From contig DBLF01000060.1 of the NCBI GenBank assembly GCA_002297965.1, positions 1 to 6,771 on the forward strand: a stretch of 6,771 bases of DNA, read 5' to 3'. The first letter of the stretch is position 1. Each line of letters begins with the position of its first letter. The notes below the pieces were generated by a model. The model searched no databases. It saw nothing but the letters and a program-made list of their open reading frames with translations, and had not been told where the DNA came from. The position numbers and the translations under genes were made by a program. Origin of the DNA: Candidatus Segatella papionis. GTDB taxonomy: Bacteria; Bacteroidota; Bacteroidia; Bacteroidales; Bacteroidaceae. This document shows positions 1 to 5,612 of the stretch, in pieces.

Positions 1-371
1 AGGCGTTATTTTCCGAAAAAAGCGGGAGACGAAGCACGGAAAAAGTACTTGTGGTAGTCGGCAAAGACCAACAAGGAAATGCCATTGGGTTTGTTCTCAT
101 CAATACGGAAATCAACCCGCATCTGCCTGAGTGCAGGCGCAAACTGCATTACTTGCTGAAAGCGTCTGATTATGATTTTCTAGATAGTCACGACAGATAT
201 GTGGATTGCTCTGATTTCAAGAAAATCTCATAGGAACGTTTCTCTAAGTTGTTTTCTAGTGACAAGAAAAAAGGGAAGTTAACCGTGCAAGATTTGTCAG
301 CAATAAAAGAAGCCATCTGTTCTTACGAAAATGTTTCCAAGAATACGTTGAGACGTTTTGGATTGTTATAA
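1..371 (+). pseudogene. 5'-truncated hypothetical protein interrupted by in-frame TAG
   Basis: The frame is already open at base 3, so the gene begins outside the window; a GTG at 51 is only an internal candidate start. The visible part reads as normal protein, for example VVVGKDQQGNAIGFVLINTE and a DYDFL/YVDC stretch, up to TAG at 231-233. The same frame then continues for 45 protein-like codons (ERFSKLFSS, then KLTVQDLSAIKEAI) to TAA at 369-371. This suggests one gene of which the last 45 codons are cut off, perhaps by CAG-to-TAG. TAG is a genuine stop for obgE, pgeF and the DUF5675 gene here, so genome-wide recoding is unlikely. I do not recognise the family firmly. The hydrophobic strands and the YVDCS-type motif are loosely reminiscent of PemK/MazF-like growth inhibitors, but that is a guess. 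A hairpin terminator follows directly. Confidence 0.6.
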
Positions 372-376
372 GCAAA

Positions 377-423
377 AAAATCCCCGCCGCATCGGATGAA
401 AAAGTCCGAGCGACGGGGATTTT
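377..423. terminator. Bidirectional rho-independent terminator
   Basis: Left arm 377-396 and right arm 405-423 enclose the loop TGAAAAAG (397-404). The outer stem is AAAATCCCCG/CGGGGATTTT, followed by a C/A mismatch, three GC pairs, a one-base bulge and the inner TCGGA/TCCGA. On the minus strand the hairpin runs into seven T's. On the plus strand it ends in ATTTTCTTTT. It lies between two convergent genes, the left-edge gene and the micropeptide at 438-539, and probably ends both transcripts. Confidence 0.85.
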
Positions 424-437
424 CTTTTAGCTGATGG

Positions 438-539
438 TTACTGCATGATGGCCGCATTGGCGGTGAGCGTGGTGGCGATGGCGGTGAGGATGGTGATGGC
501 GAGCTGGAGCACTCGCTCCCAAAATACTTTCTTGTTCAT
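438..539 (-). CDS. Smalltalk-like hydrophobic micropeptide, 33 aa
   Basis: The ATG at 537-539 opens a 33-codon frame ending in TAA (438-440). It has a polar N-terminus (MNKKVFWERVLQ) and then one hydrophobic, Ala/Thr/Ile-rich helix at about residues 12-31 (LAITILTAIATTLTANAAIM), which suggests a membrane segment. Size, composition and position resemble the Bacteroidales family annotated as 'smalltalk protein', which I recall lying between an HU-like gene and an N-acetylmuramoyl-L-alanine amidase. Here the upstream minus-strand neighbour is the C-terminal remnant of an HU-like gene, which fits. The amidase expected downstream is absent, replaced by a terminator and an unrelated plus-strand gene. 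The family's function is unknown to me. The reading frame is intact, but its normal promoter may have been lost with the HU 5' end. Confidence 0.72.
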   Translation of the reverse strand: MNKKVFWERVLQLAITILTAIATTLTANAAIMQ

Positions 540-575
540 AATTTTCTAGGCTTAAAATGTTATGTTTGAGTTATG

Positions 576-640
576 TTAGAGTACCGTGTCTCCGTCGCTG
601 CTAGAGCCTGATCCTCCGCCAGGGTTGTCGCTGCCATCAG
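576..640 (-). pseudogene. C-terminal remnant of HU-family DNA-binding protein
   Basis: Only the last 20 or so codons survive, reading about ADGSDNPGGGSGSSSDGDTVL and ending in TAA at 576-578. Bacteroidales HU-like proteins of the kind linked to smalltalk genes often end in such a Gly/Ser/Asp tail; that comparison is from memory. The sequence upstream on this strand (above about 640) is the antisense of a DUF3987 gene, so the DNA-binding body is missing. The minus frame stays open by chance to 1460, but that long reading frame mirrors the codons of the plus-strand gene and is not believable as a protein. The breakpoint is placed at roughly 630-650 and cannot be fixed exactly without an intact relative. 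Confidence 0.6.
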
Positions 641-1526
641 CGACTTCAGCGTGATGCTCAGACAGGCTTACGACGCCAGCCGATACGACCGGGAGGCAAG
701 AAGCGCCGACGCAGTGACCGTGCACATCGAGCACCTGAAATGGAACGTCACCATGTGCGGCACGCCCGACGCCCTGTATCGAGTGGTGCCCAACTACACC
801 GACGGATTCCAGTCGCGCATAGCCATCGCCCGCACGCCCGACAACACGTTCGCCCCCCTGAAGGCCAAGCCCCGCCTCATCACCGCCCAGCAAAGCGAGC
901 GCATCGGCATGATAGCCCACTTGCTGCCCTTGCTCAAGGGGCAATTCATCCTGCCCAAGCTGGAGAAGCGTGGCAGGGAATGGCTTGAGAACATCCGCCT
1001 GGAAGCCATCAAGAACGACGACACCGTGATGGCGAGACAGCGATTCAGGGTATGCGTCACCGCACAGCGAATGACTGCCTGCCTCATGCTCTGCCGTGTC
1101 TGCGAAAGACTCATCGCCGAGCACGGCATGCAAGGCGCGGAGCTGCTGCTGGGCAAAGACCCCGAGGGCTGGCACTGCCTGATGACAAAGGCGCAGACAC
1201 CCGCCCTGCTCGATGCCTTCGACGTGATAGCCGACTCGCTCATCGACAACGCCCTCTATTTCTTCCGCAACCGCATCGACAACGCCATGTACAAGAGCGA
1301 CAACCGTGGCGGCGATCGCATGCGACAGGGCAAGAACGACAGCATCTTCGCCCGTCTGCCCGAGGAGTTCGACATCGAGCTTGCCTATCGACAAGCCATC
1401 GCCGTCAAGGGCAGCGAAATCACTCGCAACAGTGTGCTCCAAATGCTGAAAAACTGGCACAAGCAGGGGCTCATCACCTCGCTTAGCCTAGGAAAATATA
1501 AAAAAATCAATAACATCAAACCATAA
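640..1526 (+). pseudogene. 5'-truncated DUF3987 primase/helicase-like protein
   Basis: The frame is open from 612, but the recognisable protein starts near SDFSVMLRQAYD (about 639); GTG 651 and ATG 654 are the first in-frame starts. The sequence resembles the C-terminal half of Bacteroidales DUF3987 proteins: REARSADAVT, W-NVTMCGTPDALYR, FQSRIAIARTPDNTF, then a helical region (TPALLDAFDVIADSLIDNALYFFRNRI), GKNDSIFARLPEEF, and a C-terminal winged-helix-like end (ITRNSVLQMLKNWHKQGLIT). The expected N-terminal half with the nucleotide-binding part of the ATPase is missing. What remains has about 295 codons without a frameshift, so the truncation looks recent or the rest is tolerated. It lies divergent to the HU remnant, consistent with one deletion across a former divergent pair. 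Translation of the remnant is doubtful because no promoter is evident. Confidence 0.65.
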
Positions 1527-1573
1527 GGGAAACCCTATCAAAAAATAAGACAAAACGACATCAAACCATAAGG
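1513..1573 (+). repeat. 16-bp direct repeat pair at end of DUF3987 fragment
   Basis: ACATCAAACCATAAGG occurs exactly at 1513-1528 and 1558-1573, a 45-base offset. The first copy contains the stop codon (TAA, 1524-1526) of the DUF3987 fragment. The second lies in the spacer before the DUF5675 gene. The intervening sequence is A-rich. Confidence 0.85.
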
Positions 1574-1603
1574 TAAATAATACCCAATAATACCATAAAC
1601 GAT

Positions 1604-2134
1604 ATGATTCTGAAATTGATAAGATTTTACAAGAACGAGCATGCCACCGACGGCATTCTCACCCTTCAGGGCAGACGCCTCTGCAACACTGCGGAGCACA
1701 CGCCCTGCTGCCTAAAGAAGGGCAAATATCCCATCATGATAAGTACATACACCCTGGTGCAGCCCAAGAACTTCGAGTGGCCCATGGCTCGCAACCAGGA
1801 GGAAGCCGAGCTGATAGCCAACGCCGAGGAAAAGGCTGCCAAGTCGGAGCGACAGGAAGGGGGTGAATATCTCCCCCTGCCTGCCATCGCCAGAAAAATG
1901 CCCTGCCTCTATCCCTCTGCGGAATGCCAGCAACCCCTCGGATGCCTCAGATTCGGCAACGGCATATTCACGCTCGCCGATGCCTCCATCATCGTAGGGG
2001 AACGACAAGCCTCGGGGCTTTGCATCAAGACCAGGGAGGTCTTCGACAAGCTCTACAACCGCATTCGCAAATGCCTTGACACGGGGGAGAAAGTCGCCCT
2101 TGTAGTGGAAGACTTGACTGAGGAAGACTTTTAG
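1604..2134 (+). CDS. DUF5675 family protein
   Basis: This intact 176-codon gene runs ATG to TAG. Its N-terminus (MILKLIRFYKNEHATDGILTLQGRRLCNT) and the following TPCCLKKGKYPIMIS fit DUF5675, whose members often open with a 'TxGxL ... CxTLE ... IPxGxY' layout. The middle and end give CLRFGNGIFTLADASIIVG and an acidic tail (EDLTEEDF). DUF5675 proteins are common in Bacteroidota and phages, but I know of no proven function. A long insertion at about residues 59-92 (EEAELIANAEEKAAKSERQ) is charged and probably helical. No Shine-Dalgarno site and no Bacteroides-type TAnnTTTG promoter are seen in the 77-base gap after the DUF3987 fragment, so the two may once have shared a transcript. Its stop interlocks with that of the convergent M23 gene. 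Confidence 0.7.
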   Translation: MILKLIRFYKNEHATDGILTLQGRRLCNTAEHTPCCLKKGKYPIMISTYTLVQPKNFEWPMARNQEEAELIANAEEKAAKSERQEGGEYLPLPAIARKMPCLYPSAECQQPLGCLRFGNGIFTLADASIIVGERQASGLCIKTREVFDKLYNRIRKCLDTGEKVALVVEDLTEEDF

Positions 2135-3324
2135 TTCTTGACGCTCCTCACGCCCTTACCCTTGGTAAGGTGTAGCGTGGCAGCCTTCAGCTTATGCCCG
2201 CTATGGTCGAAGATGATGGCTGGATCCAGTCGTCTGCCATCAAACGACACCTCGAAGTGCAGGTGCTCGGTGGTGGCACGACCTGTGCGCCCCGTGAGTC
2301 CTATCACCTGGCCAGCCTTCACCTTGTCGCCCTTCTTCACCATGTTCTTGCTCTGGTGGCTGTAGAGCGTCTCGAAGCCGTAGGCGTGCTTGATGCGGAT
2401 GCAGTTGCCATAGCCGAAGTAAGGACCCGAGGCGATGACGACACCGTCGAACGCCGCCACAATCTCGTCGTTGGGTTTGGTCTTCAAATCCACGCCCGAG
2501 TGGCGGCGTGCTCCGCCGTATGGGCTTATCACGTGGGCTCCAGGCAATGGATACGCCCATGCCTTCTCCTCTATCTTGTCCAGGTCGAGCTGGAAGGTGT
2601 TGGTGATGGTGAATGGGTCGTTCACCTCGTCGGGATCCAGCGTCATGCCGTCGCCCGAAAAGTTCTTTGACTTATTGTTACCCCTTTTATTCTGGGAGCT
2701 TCCCAATACGGTGATGCTGATGTGGCTTCCGTTCTTGCGGAATTGCACGGTCTGTCGGCGCAGCTTGTGGCTCTTCATTTCGATGAGGGTCTCGGGGTTG
2801 ATGCGAGCGCCATTGACCATGATGGAGAAGTCGCAATAGGTCTCCCCTTCGTCGGTTCCCACGATGGCGATGGTCTGTCCGGCATCCACACGCTGCCCCA
2901 CCCTTACCAGGTTCTCGGCGTTGTTGGCATACACGGTCTCCAGTCCGTTGTCGTGTCGCACCACGATGACGTTGCCCATCGACTCCGTCCGTCGGGAGAG
3001 GCGCACGTATCCATCAAACATTGCCTTCACTGCGTCGCCCTTGCTGGTAGCGATGTGCATCACGCTGTTGCCATTGGTTAGGGTAGCCTTGCCCACAGGC
3101 AGCGGGAAGGAGTATTCCTTGGCTCGGAATATCTCGAAGTCCACATTGAATGCTTGACTCTGGGCAAAGAGACCTGGCGTGGCGATGCTCACCTGCTGCT
3201 GTTCGGCGGCGGTAAACTCGTTTTTGGCGGGCATGAGCATAAAGCTGTTCAGGGAAGCCAAGAGCATTCCCGAGGCCATCAGCAAGCCCACCTTTCTACC
3301 AAATTTCTTCATCTTATTTATCAT
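2131..3324 (-). CDS. M23 (LytM-type) peptidase with tandem domains, first degenerate
   Basis: A 397-residue exported cell-wall peptidase. Residues 1-31 have a basic start (MINKMKKFGRK) and a hydrophobic core (VGLLMASGMLLASLNSFML), which looks like a signal peptide or membrane anchor; Met5 is an alternative start. The first LytM-like domain (about 75-180) keeps the fold pattern (GNVIVVRHDNGLETVYAN, VGQRVDAGQTIAIVG). It lacks the zinc ligands: HIATSKG stands where HxGxD is expected and YCDFSIM where HLHFE is expected. The second domain (about 257-372) is complete, with HSGVD (His275, Asp279), YSH (His323) and HLHFE (His354, His356). It should therefore cut peptidoglycan stems or crosslinks; the exact bond is unknown. 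The domains are joined by a polar, Asn/Lys-rich linker (about 207-226). It lies downstream of pgeF behind a large terminator, so it probably has its own promoter. Confidence 0.9.
   Translation of the reverse strand: MINKMKKFGRKVGLLMASGMLLASLNSFMLMPAKNEFTAAEQQQVSIATPGLFAQSQAFNVDFEIFRAKEYSFPLPVGKATLTNGNSVMHIATSKGDAVKAMFDGYVRLSRRTESMGNVIVVRHDNGLETVYANNAENLVRVGQRVDAGQTIAIVGTDEGETYCDFSIMVNGARINPETLIEMKSHKLRRQTVQFRKNGSHISITVLGSSQNKRGNNKSKNFSGDGMTLDPDEVNDPFTITNTFQLDLDKIEEKAWAYPLPGAHVISPYGGARRHSGVDLKTKPNDEIVAAFDGVVIASGPYFGYGNCIRIKHAYGFETLYSHQSKNMVKKGDKVKAGQVIGLTGRTGRATTEHLHFEVSFDGRRLDPAIIFDHSGHKLKAATLHLTKGKGVRSVKN
2150..2178. other. Hairpin just past the interlocked stop codons
   Basis: CCTTACC (2154-2160) and GGTAAGG (2164-2170) form a perfect seven-pair stem with loop CTT. 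Flanking ACGC (2150-2153) and GCGT (2175-2178) can extend it across a small internal bulge. It lies inside the last codons of the M23 gene and 16 bases after the DUF5675 stop. No T-run follows on either strand, so it is not a classical terminator. It could stall transcription or protect a 3' end. Confidence 0.4.
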
Positions 3325-3360
3325 TTATATCTCTTTTTAAATTGTGTCTCTGTATATCTG

Positions 3361-3439
3361 TATTTCTATTTTTATTCATGTGTAAATATCATATTTCTAT
3401 TTTTATACAAATATAATATTATTATTCATGTATAAATAT
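3361..3439. repeat. AT-rich direct repeats in M23 leader
   Basis: TATTTCTATTTTTAT occurs exactly at 3361-3375 and 3392-3406. A second motif, ATTCATGTGTAAATAT (3374-3389), recurs with one change at 3424-3439. The copies interleave within the spacer upstream of the M23 gene, which is nearly all A/T from 3330 to 3450 and contains no gene. Confidence 0.75.
3408..3415 (-). promoter_or_regulatory. Candidate Bacteroidota -7 box for M23 gene
   Basis: On the minus strand this is TATATTTG, an exact match to the Bacteroides -7 consensus TAnnTTTG. The upstream -33 element is weak: TTTA (3433-3436) with 17 bases between, rather than TTTG with about 19-21. It would start an RNA near 3401, giving a leader of about 75 bases. 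In such AT-rich DNA a chance match is quite possible. Confidence 0.35.
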
Positions 3440-3451
3440 AATATTCTCTAT

Positions 3452-3534
3452 TACAAAAAGACAAACATCCATCTCTCCCTCATCTAAGTGCTTAGCGCTA
3501 AGTGTTAAGTGCTTAGAAAAGGAAGAGACGGATG
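3452..3534 (-). terminator. Terminator hairpin downstream of pgeF
   Basis: CATCCATCTCTCCCT (3466-3480) pairs with AGGAAGAGACGGATG (3520-3534) over 15 positions with two mismatches. On the minus strand the hairpin is followed by TTTGTCTTTTTG. It begins 22 bases after the pgeF stop. The apical part is made of heptad repeats with an internal perfect palindrome CTTAGCGCTAAG (3491-3502), so the structure is branched or elongated rather than a simple loop. Confidence 0.7.
3484..3518. repeat. Heptad repeat array 1 (inside pgeF terminator)
   Basis: Five consecutive seven-base units: CTAAGTG, CTTAGCG, CTAAGTG, TTAAGTG, CTTAGAA. Adjacent units are partly complementary (CTAAG/CTTAG), which gives the internal palindromes. 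The unit TTAAGTG recurs in the adk-obgE spacer. Confidence 0.7.
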
Positions 3535-3555
3535 CTATCCTAAAATTTATATCGT

Positions 3556-4395
3556 CTATTTCAGCATGATGGCGGTGTAGATTCTGCCACTCTCCATGCC
3601 CAGCTTGCGAGCCGAGAAAAACTCGTCACTGTGCTTGAAGGTGCAGATGTCTGCGTCCTGGATGTTCTCCTCTGGTACGCCACAATGCATGAGAATCTGC
3701 TTGTTGCAGAGCGGCAGGTTGATGTGCCACTTCATGGGCTGCACGATGTTGCCCTCGGCCGCCAATCGCTCACGCTCGGCTGCATCTACGGCAAAGGCAG
3801 CGTTAGGTCGCTGCTCGGCTATCTCCTCCATCGGGAAGGCAGCCTGCTGGAACGCCTCATACACCTCGTCGCCCACCTCGAAGCTGTCGAGCGAAATGCC
3901 AGGGCCTATCACGGCCTTCAGCTTCTTAGGCTCGGTCTTGTAGGCGAAAGCCATCTCCTGGATGGTCTTGTGCACGATGCGCGCCAAGGTGCCACGCCAT
4001 CCGGCATGGATGGCAGCCACGGCATGGTGCTCCTCGTCGTAGAGCAGCACTGGGATGCAGTCGGCAGTGCTCACGCCGATGCAAATGCCAGCCTGTGCGG
4101 TCATCACGGCATCCACGCCCTCCAAGATCATCTTGCGCACGTTCTCGGGCATGGAGAGGAACTCCGGGGCGATGTTGCGCACCTCCACGCCATGCACCTG
4201 ATGGGGCATGATGAGGTGGTCGGCGGCGATGCCCAGCTCGGCGGCAAGGCGGCGACGGTTCTCAGCCACGTTGGCGGCATTGTCGCCGCAATACTCATTG
4301 ATATTGAATTCGCCATAGTTGCCCTCGCTCACTCCGCCCTTTCGGGTGGTGGAGAAAGCCTTGACCCCTGCGGCTACTTGATATTCTTTTATCAT
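3556..4395 (-). CDS. pgeF: Peptidoglycan editing factor PgeF (YfiH / laccase-domain family)
   Basis: A cytosolic protein of 279 residues, the usual length for the YfiH/LACC1 family. Visible motifs in order: FSTTRKGGVSEG (14-25), PHQVHG (64-69, His68), STADCIPVLLYD (109-120, Cys113), AIHAGWRGT (128-136, His130), GPGISLDSFEVG (164-175) and the C-terminal CTFKHSDEFFSARK (251-264). His68, Cys113 and His130 correspond to the conserved metal/active-site set of the family. In E. coli the family member limits misincorporation of serine for alanine into peptidoglycan precursors. Mammalian LACC1 and related bacterial proteins act on purine nucleosides, so the true reaction here is open. The old label 'multicopper polyphenol oxidase' is probably misleading. 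The ATG lies 40 bases downstream of the obgE stop behind a heptad repeat; no clear Shine-Dalgarno site is present. It is probably co-transcribed with obgE. Confidence 0.93.
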   Translation of the reverse strand: MIKEYQVAAGVKAFSTTRKGGVSEGNYGEFNINEYCGDNAANVAENRRRLAAELGIAADHLIMPHQVHGVEVRNIAPEFLSMPENVRKMILEGVDAVMTAQAGICIGVSTADCIPVLLYDEEHHAVAAIHAGWRGTLARIVHKTIQEMAFAYKTEPKKLKAVIGPGISLDSFEVGDEVYEAFQQAAFPMEEIAEQRPNAAFAVDAAERERLAAEGNIVQPMKWHINLPLCNKQILMHCGVPEENIQDADICTFKHSDEFFSARKLGMESGRIYTAIMLK

Positions 4396-4398
4396 AAA

Positions 4399-4426
4399 TT
4401 CTTCGCTCTTCGTTCTTCACTCTTCA
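4399..4426. repeat. Heptad repeat array 2 (obgE-pgeF spacer)
   Basis: Four perfect-period seven-base units on the plus strand: TTCTTCG, CTCTTCG, TTCTTCA, CTCTTCA. On the coding (minus) strand they read as purine-rich TGAAGAG/TGAAGAA/CGAAGAG/CGAAGAA. The array ends three bases before the pgeF ATG and fills nearly the whole 40-base spacer. The GAAGA core could act as a weak ribosome-binding sequence. Confidence 0.8.
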
Positions 4427-4435
4427 CTTAAAATT

Positions 4436-5596
4436 CTACTCGTACTCGAAATCGTCGAGGTCATCCACGTCTTCGATTTCATCCTCGTCGATGTATTCCA
4501 CCACATCCTCGCCCTCGTCTTCCAGCTCCTTCTGGAATCGGGACATATCCTTGTCGCGATGCACGAGGGTGTCTTCGGCGGTAATCTCCTGCAGCTTGTT
4601 GCTCTCGGAGTTCAGCTCCTTCCAGAGCACATCCTTCAGCTCCTGTATGCCCTGTCCGGTCACGGAAGAGATGAAGACCACAGGCAGGTCGGTAGGCAAC
4701 GTCTCTCGGAGCATCTCGATGAGCTCGTCGTCGAGGAGGTCGCACTTGGTGATGGCTAGCACACGGTGCTTGTCGAGCATCTCGGGGTTGAAGTTCTTCA
4801 GCTCGCCCAGCAGCACCTCGTATTCCTTCTTGATGTCGTCGGTGTCGCCCGGCACCATGAAGAGGAGCAGCGAGTTGCGCTCGATGTGGCGCAGGAATCG
4901 CAAGCCCAGTCCCTTGCCTTCGCTCGCTCCCTCGATGATGCCCGGGATGTCGGCCATCACGAAGCTCTGGTGGTCGCGGTAATCCACGATGCCCAGGGAT
5001 GGTTCGAGGGTGGTAAACGGATAGTTGGCTATCTTAGGGCGTGCGCTCGACACGGCAGAGAGCAAGGTGGATTTTCCGGCGTTAGGGAATCCCACCAATC
5101 CCACGTCGGCGAGAAGCTTCAGCTCCATGATGATGGTCATCTCCTGCATAGGCTCTCCTGGCTGCGCATAGCGTGGAGCCTGGTTGGTGGAGGTACGAAA
5201 CTGGAAGTTGCCCAGTCCGCCACGACCGCCCTTGAGGAGCAGCACTTCCTGCCCGTCGTAAGTGACGTCGCACACATACTTGCCGGTCTCGGCATTATAG
5301 ACCACGGTTCCGCAAGGCACGTCGATGTAGATGTCCTTGCCGTCGGTGCCATGGCACTTGTCACGTCCTCCGTTGCCACCATGCTCGGCGAAGAAGTGGC
5401 GCTGATATTTGAGGTGCAGCAACGTCCAGTAGTTGTGGTTGCCGCGCAGATAGATGCTTCCTCCACGTCCGCCGTCGCCACCGTCGGGTCCACCGTTGGG
5501 CTGGTACTTCACGTGGCGCAGGTGCATGGAGCCTTTGCCACCCTTACCAGAGCGGCATTGTATTTTTACATAATCTACGAAATTGGATTCAGCCAT
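4436..5596 (-). CDS. obgE: Obg family GTPase
   Basis: A 386-residue ribosome-associated GTPase involved in late 50S maturation and growth/stress control. The N-terminal glycine-rich Obg fold spans about residues 5-160 (CRSGKGGKGSMHLRH, GGPDGGDGGRGGSIYL, KGGRGGLGNFQFRTSTN). The G domain follows with all motifs: G1 GFPNAGKST (169-177), G2 TTLEP (195-199), G3 DIPG (216-219), G4 TKCD (283-286) and G5 SSVTG (310-314). The C-terminus (about 355-386) is a strongly acidic tail with repeated Glu/Asp, in place of the OCT domain seen in some Gram-positive Obg proteins. Start: ATG preceded by an A-rich run (AAAAAAAGTAA), typical of Bacteroidota, without a Shine-Dalgarno site. Downstream of adk and upstream of pgeF on the same strand, so probably one operon. 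Ends with TAG. Confidence 0.97.
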   Translation of the reverse strand: MAESNFVDYVKIQCRSGKGGKGSMHLRHVKYQPNGGPDGGDGGRGGSIYLRGNHNYWTLLHLKYQRHFFAEHGGNGGRDKCHGTDGKDIYIDVPCGTVVYNAETGKYVCDVTYDGQEVLLLKGGRGGLGNFQFRTSTNQAPRYAQPGEPMQEMTIIMELKLLADVGLVGFPNAGKSTLLSAVSSARPKIANYPFTTLEPSLGIVDYRDHQSFVMADIPGIIEGASEGKGLGLRFLRHIERNSLLLFMVPGDTDDIKKEYEVLLGELKNFNPEMLDKHRVLAITKCDLLDDELIEMLRETLPTDLPVVFISSVTGQGIQELKDVLWKELNSESNKLQEITAEDTLVHRDKDMSRFQKELEDEGEDVVEYIDEDEIEDVDDLDDFEYE

Positions 5597-5612
5597 TTAC
5601 TTTTTTTCAATG

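Noticed and set aside
231..233. Genome-wide TAG recoding.
   Set aside because: TAG ends obgE (4436-4438), pgeF (3556-3558) and the DUF5675 gene (2132-2134) at positions consistent with family lengths.
576..1460. 294-codon minus-strand open frame, which could be read as an HU-tailed fusion protein.
   Set aside because: Above about 640 it is the antisense of the DUF3987 codons and has no domain of its own. Only the last 20 or so codons resemble a real protein.
1052..1486. Arg/His-rich plus-strand frame within the DUF3987 fragment.
   Set aside because: Out-of-frame shadow with low-complexity Arg/His/Pro composition.
3631..4431. 266-codon plus-strand frame opposite pgeF.
   Set aside because: Antisense shadow in GC-biased codons; pgeF on the other strand has all family motifs.
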